Below, one piece after another: positions 47,748 through 56,021 of a stretch of 64,000 nt of DNA (within the stretch, counting starts at the first letter, position 1; every line of letters begins with the position of its first letter). The notes under the pieces were generated by a model that ran no database searches, was not told where the DNA came from, and saw nothing but the letters and a program-made list of their open reading frames with translations. Source of the stretch: Mycolicibacterium lutetiense (GTDB lineage Bacteria; Actinomycetota; Actinomycetes; Mycobacteriales; Mycobacteriaceae); assembly GCF_017876775.1 (NCBI RefSeq), contig NZ_JAGIOP010000002.1:434001-498000 (forward strand), written 5' to 3'. The position numbers and the translations under genes are program-made.

Positions 47748-48314
47748 GTGACGGTGCTGCGTGAGCGGTTCGGGGTATCTGAGCGTCGAGCCTGCACGGT
47801 GGTCGGCATTCACCGCTCCACGATGCGTCTGCAACCAGCACCGATCACCGCTGAGGAAGCCGAGCTGCGGGCCTGGCTGCAGAAATTCTCCACCGACCGG
47901 CCCCGCTGGGGCTGGCGACGAGCGGCGATTGCAGCACGAAGAGCGGGCTGGGTCGTCAACAACAAGCGTGTCCGCCGGCTGTGGCGCGAGGAGGGCCTGC
48001 GAGTCCCGCAGCGCCGCAAGAAGAAACGCCTGACCGGCATCGGGACCGTGGTCGGGGCGATGTGCCCGATCTGTCCGAACGTGATCTGGGCGATGGACTT
48101 TCAGTTCGACACCACCGCCGACGGGCGCACCATCAAGATGCTCAACATCATCGACGAGTTCACCCGCGAGGCCCTGGCGATCCACGTCGATCGCGCCATC
48201 AACGCCGACGGCGTCGTCGACATCCTCGACCAACTGGTCGACCAACATGGGGCGCCGCACTACGTGCGCTTAGACAACGGACCTGAGTTCGTCGCCCACG
48301 CTGTCAACGACTGG
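47748..48314 (+). pseudogene. IS3-family OrfB, N-terminal part (outer element)
   Basis: Encodes the HTH region (RWGWRRAAIAARRAG) and first two catalytic acids (WAMDFQFDTT and VRLDNGPEF) of an integrase-type OrfB, ending at VNDW where the nested unit is inserted. Removing that unit and one TGG joins it directly to CRFNGTGS at 51,155, restoring the full frame. Confidence 0.85.
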
Positions 48315-48368
48315 TGAATCACCCCGGGTTTGATGCACACCTTCTTTCGAGGGAAGGTAGTTCGCATC

Positions 48369-48680
48369 ATGCCGAAGAGATACGACGAGGAGTTCAAGGC
48401 CCGAGCGGTCCGGTTGGTCACTGACCATCTCGAGGAGTACGACACCCGCACCGCCTGCATCACCGCGGTCGCCAAGCGGTTGGGAGTGTCCTACGAAACG
48501 CTGCGGCGGTGGATCAACCAAACTGAGGTCGATACCGGGGTCCGCGACGGGGTATCCACCGACATCTCGCGCGAGAACCGGGAACTCAAGCGTAAGAATC
48601 GTGAGCTTGAGGAAACGATCGAAATCCTCAAGGCGGCAACAAGTTTCTTCGCGCGGGAGAGCGACCCGCGACGCCGTTGA
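48369..48680 (+). CDS. IS3-family transposase OrfA (inner element, copy 1)
   Basis: Protein of 103 aa: MPKRYDEEFKARAVRLV opening, helix-turn-helix GVSYETLRRWINQ and a coiled tail ENRELKRKNRELEETIEIL. ATG 48369 is chosen; an upstream ATG in the same frame lies inside the end repeat. Overlaps orfB (ATGA-type). Confidence 0.85.
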   Translation: MPKRYDEEFKARAVRLVTDHLEEYDTRTACITAVAKRLGVSYETLRRWINQTEVDTGVRDGVSTDISRENRELKRKNRELEETIEILKAATSFFARESDPRRR

Positions 48681-49321
48681 TCTGTGCGTTCATCGCCGAG
48701 CATCGTGCTCGGTTCGGGGTCGCTCCGATCTGCCGCGTGCTCACTGAGCACGGCTGCAAGATCGCTCCGAGAACCTTCTACGCCTGGCTGTCGCGGCCCC
48801 CGTCAGCGCGGGCCTTGTGGGACACCGTCATCACCGAGGTGATGGCCGGCTACTACGAGCCCGACGAGGCGGGCCGCCGCAAGCCGGAGTCGTTGTACGG
48901 CGCGGTCAAGATGTGGGCTCACCTGCAACGCCAGGGCATCACGGTGGCCCGCTGCACCGTGGAACGCCTCATGCGGGCCAACGGATGGCAGGGGGTGACC
49001 CGGCGCAAAAAGGTCCGCACCACGATCGCTGACCCGGCCGCAGCCCGCGCTGCGGATCTGGTCAAACGCCGGTTCCGGGTGCCCGCCCCCAACATGCTGC
49101 TCGTCGCCGATTTCACCTACGTGCGACTCGCCTCTGGGGTGTTCGTCTACACCGCGTTCGCCATCGATGCCTACGCGGGGCGGATCGTGGGCTGGACGTG
49201 CTCGGCCAGCAAGGAGGATCGGTTCGTACGCCAAGCCATCCGGCACGCCGCGCTACTCAGAATGAGTCAGGGCAATCCGTTGCTGGGCAACACTATTCAT
49301 CATAGTGATGCGGGGTCGCAG
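48677..49321 (+). pseudogene. IS3-family OrfB, N-terminal part (inner element, copy 1)
   Basis: N-terminal 215 residues of OrfB with the HTH_21 region and catalytic Asp in LVADFTYVRL and HHSDAGSQ. The frame is broken by the IS30-family element at 49,322. The remainder (YTSVRFGETLSLSG onward) follows at 50,804 after one CAG copy. Confidence 0.85.
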
Positions 49322-50800
49322 GGCGGATTCAACTGGTCGTCGCAACACCTTGATCACGGAGGTGTGGTGTGGCCAAGCGTAAGGACGCGGAATCGGTTGG
49401 TAGGCGACGGCAGTGGGCGGCTGACCGTGCGTTGCGGCCTGCGATGCGCTCACCAGGGCGCCCGGACCCGTCGCGGTCGGTGCAGCGTCAGTTTTGGCGG
49501 CTGATCGCCCAGGGTGTCTCCACCGACGACGCAGCCGCAGAGGTCGGCGTGTCGACACCGGTGGCGACCAGGTGGTTCCACCACGCTGGCGGCATGACGC
49601 CGATCAGTCTGGATGAGCCCACGGGCCGGTATCTGTCGTTCGCCGAGCGGGAGGAGATCGCACTGCTACGCGCCCAGGGCGCCGGGGTGCGTGAGATCGC
49701 CCGCGAGATCAAGCGTGACCCCTCGACAGTTTCGCGGGAACTGCGGCGCAACGCAGCCACCCGCAGCGGCACGCAGGTGTACCGCGCAGGGGTGGCGCAG
49801 TGGAAGGCCCAGCAAGCAGCAAAGCGCCCGAAACCCGCGAAACTGGCAGTCAACCCGCAGCTGCGTGAGTACGTGCAGCAGCGGCTCGATGGCAGTGTCC
49901 GCGGACCCGACGGCACCGCCGTCGCAGGTCCGCAGACCAAGGCCTGGAACGGCCGCAACAAGCCGCACCGACAAGACCGACGGTGGTCGACAGCATGGAG
50001 CCCGGAACAGATTGCCCACCGCTTACCGCTGGATTTCCCCGATGATGAGTCCATGCGCATCAGCCATGAGGCGATCTATCAGTCCTTGTTCATCGAGGGG
50101 CGTGGGGCGCTCAAACGGGAATTGGTCGCGTGCCTGCGGACCGGTCGTGCGCTGCGGGTCCCGCGGGCCAGGACACAGAACAAACCGCAGGGACATGTCA
50201 CCGCGGACGTCGTGATCAGCAAACGCCCTGCCGAAGCCGCCGATCGCGCAGTTCCTGGGCATTGGGAGGGTGATTTGATCATCGGTGCGGGCCGGTCGGC
50301 GATTGCCACCGTGGTGGAACGCAAGAGCCGCTCGGTGATGCTGGTTCACCTTCCCCGCCTCGAGGGGTGGGGTCTGGCGCCGCCGGTGAAGAACGGGCCG
50401 GCGCTCAGCGGCTACGGCGCCGAGGCGATGAACGCTGCCCTGATCGCCTCACTGGCACAGCTACCCAAGCAGCTGCGTCAGACGTTGACATGGGACCGCG
50501 GCAAAGAGTTGGCCGCGCACGCCCAGTTCACCTTCGACACCGGAACGAAGGTGTTTTTCGCCGACCCGCACTCGCCATGGCAGCGGCCTACCAACGAGAA
50601 CACCAATGGCGTTCTGCGTCAGTACTTTCCGAAAGGCACCGACTTATCTCGATGGTCGGCTCAAGACCTCGAAGCGGTCGCACTGACGCTCAACAACCGA
50701 CCCCGAAAGGTCCTCGGCTGGAAGACTCCCGCCGAAGTCTTTGCCCAACAGCTACACTCACTCCAACAACCCGGTGTTGCAACGACCGATTGAACCCGCC
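49322..50800 (+). mobile_element. IS30-family element (copy 1)
   Basis: Element of 1,479 bp. The inverted repeats GGCGGATTCAAC..GGTCG on the left and GGCGGGTTCAAT..GGTCG on the right match at 24 of 28 positions. CAG flanks both sides (49,319-49,321 and 50,801-50,803) as target duplication. Confidence 0.92.
49369..50793 (+). CDS. IS30-family transposase (copy 1)
   Basis: Intact transposase of 474 aa. N-terminal helix-turn-helix regions (DDAAAEVGVSTPVATRWF and the IS30-type YLSFAEREEIALLRAQGAGVREIAREIKRDPSTVSRELRRN), then an rve core with Asp in WEGDLIIG, Asp in TWDRGKEL and Glu in PTNENTNGVLRQYFPK. GTG 49369 follows GGAGG. The protein ends just inside the right repeat. Confidence 0.92.
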   Translation: MAKRKDAESVGRRRQWAADRALRPAMRSPGRPDPSRSVQRQFWRLIAQGVSTDDAAAEVGVSTPVATRWFHHAGGMTPISLDEPTGRYLSFAEREEIALLRAQGAGVREIAREIKRDPSTVSRELRRNAATRSGTQVYRAGVAQWKAQQAAKRPKPAKLAVNPQLREYVQQRLDGSVRGPDGTAVAGPQTKAWNGRNKPHRQDRRWSTAWSPEQIAHRLPLDFPDDESMRISHEAIYQSLFIEGRGALKRELVACLRTGRALRVPRARTQNKPQGHVTADVVISKRPAEAADRAVPGHWEGDLIIGAGRSAIATVVERKSRSVMLVHLPRLEGWGLAPPVKNGPALSGYGAEAMNAALIASLAQLPKQLRQTLTWDRGKELAAHAQFTFDTGTKVFFADPHSPWQRPTNENTNGVLRQYFPKGTDLSRWSAQDLEAVALTLNNRPRKVLGWKTPAEVFAQQLHSLQQPGVATTD

Positions 50801-50803
50801 CAG

Positions 50804-51121
50804 TACACCTCGGTGCGGTTCGGAGAAACCCTGTCCCTGTCGGGGCTGATCCCGTCAATCGGAACGGTCGGGGACGCCTTCGACAACGCCCTGGCCGAAA
50901 CGACCATAGGGCTGTACAAAACCGAAGCCATCCGCGACGACTCGCCATTCCGACGGGGCCCGCTGCAACGGCTGGCCGACGTCGAGATGCTCACCGCCGA
51001 CTGGGTGCACTGGTACAACACCGATCGGCTCATGCACCGCCTGGGCCGCATCCCACCGACCGAATACGAGGCCATCTACTACGCTACAAACACAGCCCAA
51101 CCAGAGGCTGCACACCCATAA
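50804..51121 (+). pseudogene. IS3-family OrfB, C-terminal part (inner element, copy 1)
   Basis: Carries the third catalytic acid region (DNALAETTIGLYKTE) and C-terminal DWVHWYNTDRLMHRLGRIPPTEYE of OrfB, separated from its N-terminus by IS30. Confidence 0.85.
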
Positions 51122-51154
51122 CCACGTGTGCATCAAACCCGGGGCGATTCATGG

Positions 51155-51415
51155 TGCCGGTTCAACGGCACCGGCTCACTGTTCATCGACCCCGGATCCC
51201 CTTGGCAGAACGCCTGGATCGAGTCGTTCAACGGCCGACTGCGCGATGAGCTGCTCAATTCCTGGCGCTTCGACTCACTGCTGGAAGCCCGGGTGATCAT
51301 CGAAGACTGGAGGATCGACTACAACGCCAACCGCCCCCACTCCGCCCACGGCGAACTCACCCCAGCCGAGTTCGCCCTACAGTGGACCACGACCCACCAA
51401 CCCCAAGCCGCATAG
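51155..51415 (+). pseudogene. IS3-family OrfB, C-terminal part (outer element)
   Basis: Continues the orfB broken at 48,314: CRFNGTGSLFIDPGSPWQNAWIESFNGRLRDELLN with the catalytic Glu, ending LTPAEFALQW. It follows the right TGG duplication directly. Confidence 0.85.
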
Positions 51416-51731
51416 CGACTGGACCACCGAATGGGTCCCCCTCAACGTCTGTCCCGGATCTGGCGCGACTGGGAAAACCATACGACTGGGGCAAACGCCA
51501 TGAGTGAGTAGTCGACTACTCGAATTTGTATGCCCGACAACGCCTCACATCGACGCCTGCGTCCGTATGGATAGCGGCTTCTCCGGCCGTCATAGGGCGC
51601 CCGGTTCCTGACGGTAGCGCCGCTGCAGGTTTAGGACGTGGCGAAATTGAGTAGTGCGTTACGTATGCCATACGGGACATGCTGCGCGACAGTAACTTGA
51701 TACGACGGTGTAGAAGCGGAGGTATGAGTTC

Positions 51732-52017
51732 GTGACCCAAGCCAATTTCACAGTCCGTGTGGCGCTCGTCGGCTACACCGGGTTGCTTGGCGACATCGTC
51801 CGGCAGGCCATCAAAGAGGCACCCGACCTCGTCCTGGTCGAGCAGCTGACAACACCTGGTCCGGATCTGGATCTGTTACCGGTCGACGCTGACTTCATTC
51901 TGTGGAATGAGGCCGACGAAACCCGAATCGCCGAGTGGCTCAAAGGATTGACGCACCGCCACTCCCCTCGTGTGCTGGCTACCCTCAGCGATGGTCAGCA
52001 AGCCGCGCTGTGGGAGC
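51732..52017 (+). pseudogene. Small unknown gene, 5' part, interrupted by copy 2
   Basis: GTG 51732 (after CGGAGG) begins a protein of about 123 aa once the insertion is removed: VRVALVGYTGLLGDIVRQAIKEAPDLVLVEQL suggests a Rossmann or receiver-like alpha/beta fold. The frame is cut after LWE by the inverted nested unit, with AGC duplicated at 52,015-52,017 and 54,855-54,857. The present reading frame runs on into the element and stops at 52,085. Family not recognised. Confidence 0.7.
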
Positions 52018-52047
52018 TGAATCGCCCCGGGTTTGATGCACACGTGG

Positions 52048-52365
52048 TTATGGGTGTGCAGCCTCTGGTTGGGCTGTGTTTGTAGCGTAGTAGATGGCCT
52101 CGTATTCGGTCGGTGGGATGCGGCCCAGGCGGTGCATGAGCCGATCGGTGTTGTACCAGTGCACCCAGTCGGCGGTGAGCATCTCGACGTCGGCCAGCCG
52201 TTGCAGCGGGCCCCGTCGGAATGGCGAGTCGTCGCGGATGGCTTCGGTTTTGTACAGCCCTATGGTCGTTTCGGCCAGGGCGTTGTCGAAGGCGTCCCCG
52301 ACCGTTCCGATTGACGGGATCAGCCCCGACAGGGACAGGGTTTCTCCGAACCGCACCGAGGTGTA
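52048..52365 (-). pseudogene. IS3-family OrfB, C-terminal part (inner element, copy 2)
   Basis: Mirror of 50,804-51,121, with the same encoded residues. Separated from its N-terminal part at 53,848 by IS30. Confidence 0.85.
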
Positions 52366-52368
52366 CTG

Positions 52369-53847
52369 GGCGGGTTCAATCGGTCGTTGCAACACCGGGT
52401 TGTTGGAGTGAGTGTAGCTGTTGGGCAAAGACTTCGGCGGGAGTCTTCCAGCCGAGGACCTTTCGGGGTCGGTTGTTGAGCGTCAGTGCGACCGCTTCGA
52501 GGTCTTGAGCCGACCATCGAGATAAGTCGGTGCCTTTCGGAAAGTACTGACGCAGAACGCCATTGGTGTTCTCGTTGGTAGGCCGCTGCCATGGCGAGTG
52601 CGGGTCGGCGAAAAACACCTTCGTTCCGGTGTCGAAGGTGAACTGGGCGTGCGCGGCCAACTCTTTGCCGCGGTCCCATGTCAACGTCTGACGCAGCTGC
52701 TTGGGTAGCTGTGCCAGTGAGGCGATCAGGGCAGCGTTCATCGCCTCGGCGCCGTAGCCGCTGAGCGCCGGCCCGTTCTTCACCGGCGGCGCCAGACCCC
52801 ACCCCTCGAGGCGGGGAAGGTGAACCAGCATCACCGAGCGGCTCTTGCGTTCCACCACGGTGGCAATCGCCGACCGGCCCGCACCGATGATCAAATCACC
52901 CTCCCAATGCCCAGGAACTGCGCGATCGGCGGCTTCGGCAGGGCGTTTGCTGATCACGACGTCCGCGGTGACATGTCCCTGCGGTTTGTTCTGTGTCCTG
53001 GCCCGCGGGACCCGCAGCGCACGACCGGTCCGCAGGCACGCGACCAATTCCCGTTTGAGCGCCCCACGCCCCTCGATGAACAAGGACTGATAGATCGCCT
53101 CATGGCTGATGCGCATGGACTCATCATCGGGGAAATCCAGCGGTAAGCGGTGGGCAATCTGTTCCGGGCTCCATGCTGTCGACCACCGTCGGTCTTGTCG
53201 GTGCGGCTTGTTGCGGCCGTTCCAGGCCTTGGTCTGCGGACCTGCGACGGCGGTGCCGTCGGGTCCGCGGACACTGCCATCGAGCCGCTGCTGCACGTAC
53301 TCACGCAGCTGCGGGTTGACTGCCAGTTTCGCGGGTTTCGGGCGCTTTGCTGCTTGCTGGGCCTTCCACTGCGCCACCCCTGCGCGGTACACCTGCGTGC
53401 CGCTGCGGGTGGCTGCGTTGCGCCGCAGTTCCCGCGAAACTGTCGAGGGGTCACGCTTGATCTCGCGGGCGATCTCACGCACCCCGGCGCCCTGGGCGCG
53501 TAGCAGTGCGATCTCCTCCCGCTCGGCGAACGACAGATACCGGCCCGTGGGCTCATCCAGACTGATCGGCGTCATGCCGCCAGCGTGGTGGAACCACCTG
53601 GTCGCCACCGGTGTCGACACGCCGACCTCTGCGGCTGCGTCGTCGGTGGAGACACCCTGGGCGATCAGCCGCCAAAACTGACGCTGCACCGACCGCGACG
53701 GGTCCGGGCGCCCTGGTGAGCGCATCGCAGGCCGCAACGCACGGTCAGCCGCCCACTGCCGTCGCCTACCAACCGATTCCGCGTCCTTACGCTTGGCCAC
53801 ACCACACCTCCGTGATCAAGGTGTTGCGACGACCAGTTGAATCCGCC
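52369..53847 (-). mobile_element. IS30-family element (copy 2)
   Basis: Mirror of 49,322-50,800, with the same inverted repeats and CAG duplications (52,366-52,368 and 53,848-53,850 on the complementary strand). Confidence 0.92.
52376..53800 (-). CDS. IS30-family transposase (copy 2)
   Basis: Intact transposase of 474 aa, the same protein as copy 1. Both copies could therefore supply IS30 transposase. Confidence 0.92.
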   Translation of the reverse strand: MAKRKDAESVGRRRQWAADRALRPAMRSPGRPDPSRSVQRQFWRLIAQGVSTDDAAAEVGVSTPVATRWFHHAGGMTPISLDEPTGRYLSFAEREEIALLRAQGAGVREIAREIKRDPSTVSRELRRNAATRSGTQVYRAGVAQWKAQQAAKRPKPAKLAVNPQLREYVQQRLDGSVRGPDGTAVAGPQTKAWNGRNKPHRQDRRWSTAWSPEQIAHRLPLDFPDDESMRISHEAIYQSLFIEGRGALKRELVACLRTGRALRVPRARTQNKPQGHVTADVVISKRPAEAADRAVPGHWEGDLIIGAGRSAIATVVERKSRSVMLVHLPRLEGWGLAPPVKNGPALSGYGAEAMNAALIASLAQLPKQLRQTLTWDRGKELAAHAQFTFDTGTKVFFADPHSPWQRPTNENTNGVLRQYFPKGTDLSRWSAQDLEAVALTLNNRPRKVLGWKTPAEVFAQQLHSLQQPGVATTD

Positions 53848-54492
53848 CTGCGACCCCGCATCACTATGATGAATAGTGTTGCCCAGCAACGGATTGCCCT
53901 GACTCATTCTGAGTAGCGCGGCGTGCCGGATGGCTTGGCGTACGAACCGATCCTCCTTGCTGGCCGAGCACGTCCAGCCCACGATCCGCCCCGCGTAGGC
54001 ATCGATGGCGAACGCGGTGTAGACGAACACCCCAGAGGCGAGTCGCACGTAGGTGAAATCGGCGACGAGCAGCATGTTGGGGGCGGGCACCCGGAACCGG
54101 CGTTTGACCAGATCCGCAGCGCGGGCTGCGGCCGGGTCAGCGATCGTGGTGCGGACCTTTTTGCGCCGGGTCACCCCCTGCCATCCGTTGGCCCGCATGA
54201 GGCGTTCCACGGTGCAGCGGGCCACCGTGATGCCCTGGCGTTGCAGGTGAGCCCACATCTTGACCGCGCCGTACAACGACTCCGGCTTGCGGCGGCCCGC
54301 CTCGTCGGGCTCGTAGTAGCCGGCCATCACCTCGGTGATGACGGTGTCCCACAAGGCCCGCGCTGACGGGGGCCGCGACAGCCAGGCGTAGAAGGTTCTC
54401 GGAGCGATCTTGCAGCCGTGCTCAGTGAGCACGCGGCAGATCGGAGCGACCCCGAACCGAGCACGATGCTCGGCGATGAACGCACAGATCAA
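53848..54492 (-). pseudogene. IS3-family OrfB, N-terminal part (inner element, copy 2)
   Basis: Mirror of 48,677-49,321; broken at HHSDAGSQ by IS30. Confidence 0.85.
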
Positions 54493-54800
54493 CGGCGTCG
54501 CGGGTCGCTCTCCCGCGCGAAGAAACTTGTTGCCGCCTTGAGGATTTCGATCGTTTCCTCAAGCTCACGATTCTTACGCTTGAGTTCCCGGTTCTCGCGC
54601 GAGATGTCGGTGGATACCCCGTCGCGGACCCCGGTATCGACCTCAGTTTGGTTGATCCACCGCCGCAGCGTTTCGTAGGACACTCCCAACCGCTTGGCGA
54701 CCGCGGTGATGCAGGCGGTGCGGGTGTCGTACTCCTCGAGATGGTCAGTGACCAACCGGACCGCTCGGGCCTTGAACTCCTCGTCGTATCTCTTCGGCAT
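54489..54800 (-). CDS. IS3-family transposase OrfA (inner element, copy 2)
   Basis: Same 103-aa protein as 48,369-48,680. Intact, so OrfA could be made even though OrfB is split. Confidence 0.85.
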   Translation of the reverse strand: MPKRYDEEFKARAVRLVTDHLEEYDTRTACITAVAKRLGVSYETLRRWINQTEVDTGVRDGVSTDISRENRELKRKNRELEETIEILKAATSFFARESDPRRR

Positions 54801-54857
54801 GATGCGAACTACCTTCCCTCGAAAGAAGGTGTGCATCAAACCCGGGGTGATTCAAGC

Positions 54858-54943
54858 TCACTCCACATCGGATCGAGCTCGGCGCCCTCTCCCCGGCCAC
54901 TCTCGTAGACACAATCCGCGGCAGCTGGGCAGACGGGCCATGA
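54858..54943 (+). pseudogene. Small unknown gene, 3' part
   Basis: Completes the gene begun at 51,732: after removing the insertion and one AGC, the frame reads LWELTPHRIELGALSPATLVDTIRG and stops at 54,941-54,943, giving 123 residues. Confidence 0.65.
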
Positions 54944-55045
54944 TCACTGCGGTCGGGCCGGAGGTCAGTTGACCCATGTACCAGGCACTCCGGGCGACGA
55001 GCGAAACGCTCAAACAGTTCCTGGACAATCAGCTCGCATTGCGGG

Positions 55046-55147
55046 GCCCCGCACAACGACGAATTGGTCCGGATGGAGGGAATACCGGCGATGTTTTCCT
55101 TCACCGACCCCGACGGCAACGGCTTGGTCTATCTCGAGGACACCTGA
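55046..55147 (+). pseudogene. C-terminal scrap of a VOC/glyoxalase-type protein
   Basis: About 33 codons ending VRMEGIPAMFSFTDPDGNGLVYLEDT and a stop carry the DPDGN...E signature of the last strand of vicinal-oxygen-chelate proteins. No N-terminal part is seen in frame; an unrelated frame from ATG 54976 overlaps it. Confidence 0.5.
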
Positions 55148-55201
55148 CCACAGGTGCCAAACGGGTGCCCCCAGCACGAGGGCGATGGAAGGATGACCTC
55201 C

Positions 55202-55948
55202 ATGACTGTGGTTCTGGTGCATGGCAATCCGGAGACTGACGCGATCTGGGGGCCGCTTGTCGAGGCGCTCGGTCGCGATGATGTGGTGCGGCTGTCGCCG
55301 CCAGGGTTCGGTGCGCCACTCCCCGACGGCTTTCCGGCGACCTTCCTTGCCTACCGGGACTGGCTCGAAGACGAGCTGGAGAACATCGACGGACCCCTCG
55401 ATGTCGTCGGGCATGACTGGGGCGGCGGCCATGTGATGAGCGTCGTGATGCATCGGCCCGAACTGGTGCGCAGCTGGGCCACCGATGTCATCGGTGTCCT
55501 GGACCCCGACTATGTGTGGCACGACATGGCCCAGGTCTGGCAGACGCCCGGAGAGGGTGAGCAACTCGTCGACGCCATGCTCGGTGGAACCGTCGAGGAC
55601 CGCGCCGCCCAAATGGCCGCGCTGGGCATACCGATCGACATCGCGACTTCGGTCGCCGCCGACCAAGGCCCAGAGATGGGGCGCGCGATCCTCTCGCTGT
55701 ACCGCTCGGCCCGCCAACCCGCGATGGCGGAGGCCGGGCGAGCGCTGGAGAACGCTCGGGCCCGGCCGGGCCTTTCCCTGCTCGCCACCGATGATCCCTA
55801 CATCGGCTCCGACGAAATTCGACAGCGTGCTGCGACGCGGGCCGCTGCACGCACGGAGGTGCTCGACGGGCTCGGTCATTGGTGGATGGTGCAGGACCCG
55901 GCTCGTGGCGCGGCCGCCCTCACCCGGTTCTGGGACGGGCTCGGCTAA
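55202..55948 (+). CDS. Alpha/beta hydrolase (epoxide hydrolase/dehalogenase type)
   Basis: Alpha/beta hydrolase of 248 aa: oxyanion-hole HGNPET, nucleophile elbow GHDWGGG with Asp as nucleophile, which points to epoxide hydrolases or haloalkane dehalogenases rather than esterases, and a catalytic His in LGHWWMVQDP. ATG 55202 is chosen with GGAAGG 9 bases upstream; ATG 55193 directly abuts that site. Substrate unknown. It is followed 73 bases later by the kinase gene. Confidence 0.82.
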   Translation: MTVVLVHGNPETDAIWGPLVEALGRDDVVRLSPPGFGAPLPDGFPATFLAYRDWLEDELENIDGPLDVVGHDWGGGHVMSVVMHRPELVRSWATDVIGVLDPDYVWHDMAQVWQTPGEGEQLVDAMLGGTVEDRAAQMAALGIPIDIATSVAADQGPEMGRAILSLYRSARQPAMAEAGRALENARARPGLSLLATDDPYIGSDEIRQRAATRAAARTEVLDGLGHWWMVQDPARGAAALTRFWDGLG

Positions 55949-56021
55949 ATCTGTTCAAGGCATCGCCGGCCCGACGAACACCTGTTCGCGCCCGATTTGC
56001 CGTGCTTTGTAGGCTTCGAAT

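Larger units (their letters stand above)
48315..51151 (+). mobile_element. Nested IS3-family element carrying IS30 (copy 1)
   Basis: Unit of 2,837 bp with terminal repeats TGAATC(A/G)CCCCGGGTTTGA facing inward on both ends and a TGG target duplication (48,312-48,314 and 51,152-51,154). It comprises an IS3-type orfA/orfB pair whose orfB is split by an IS30-family element. A second copy of the same length lies inverted at 52,018-54,854 with identical encoded proteins. Confidence 0.93.
47345..51456 (+). mobile_element. Outer IS3-family element, split by a nested IS unit
   Basis: IS3-family element whose ends share ACGTTGAGG and GTGGTCCAGTCG in inverted order (left about 47,345, right about 51,456; the exact termini are uncertain by a few bases). 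Its orfB is interrupted at 48,314 by a 2,837-bp unit flanked by TGG duplications, and resumes at 51,155. Confidence 0.75.
52018..54854 (-). mobile_element. Nested IS3-family element carrying IS30 (copy 2, inverted)
   Basis: Same length (2,837 bp) and same open frames as 48,315-51,151 but on the opposite strand. It has its own AGC target duplication, while the internal IS30 has the same CAG flanks in both copies, so the whole nested unit moved or was copied after IS30 entered it. Confidence 0.93.

Noticed and set aside
55010..55879. 289-codon minus-strand open frame
   Set aside because: Antisense shadow of the alpha/beta hydrolase, which has clear catalytic motifs.
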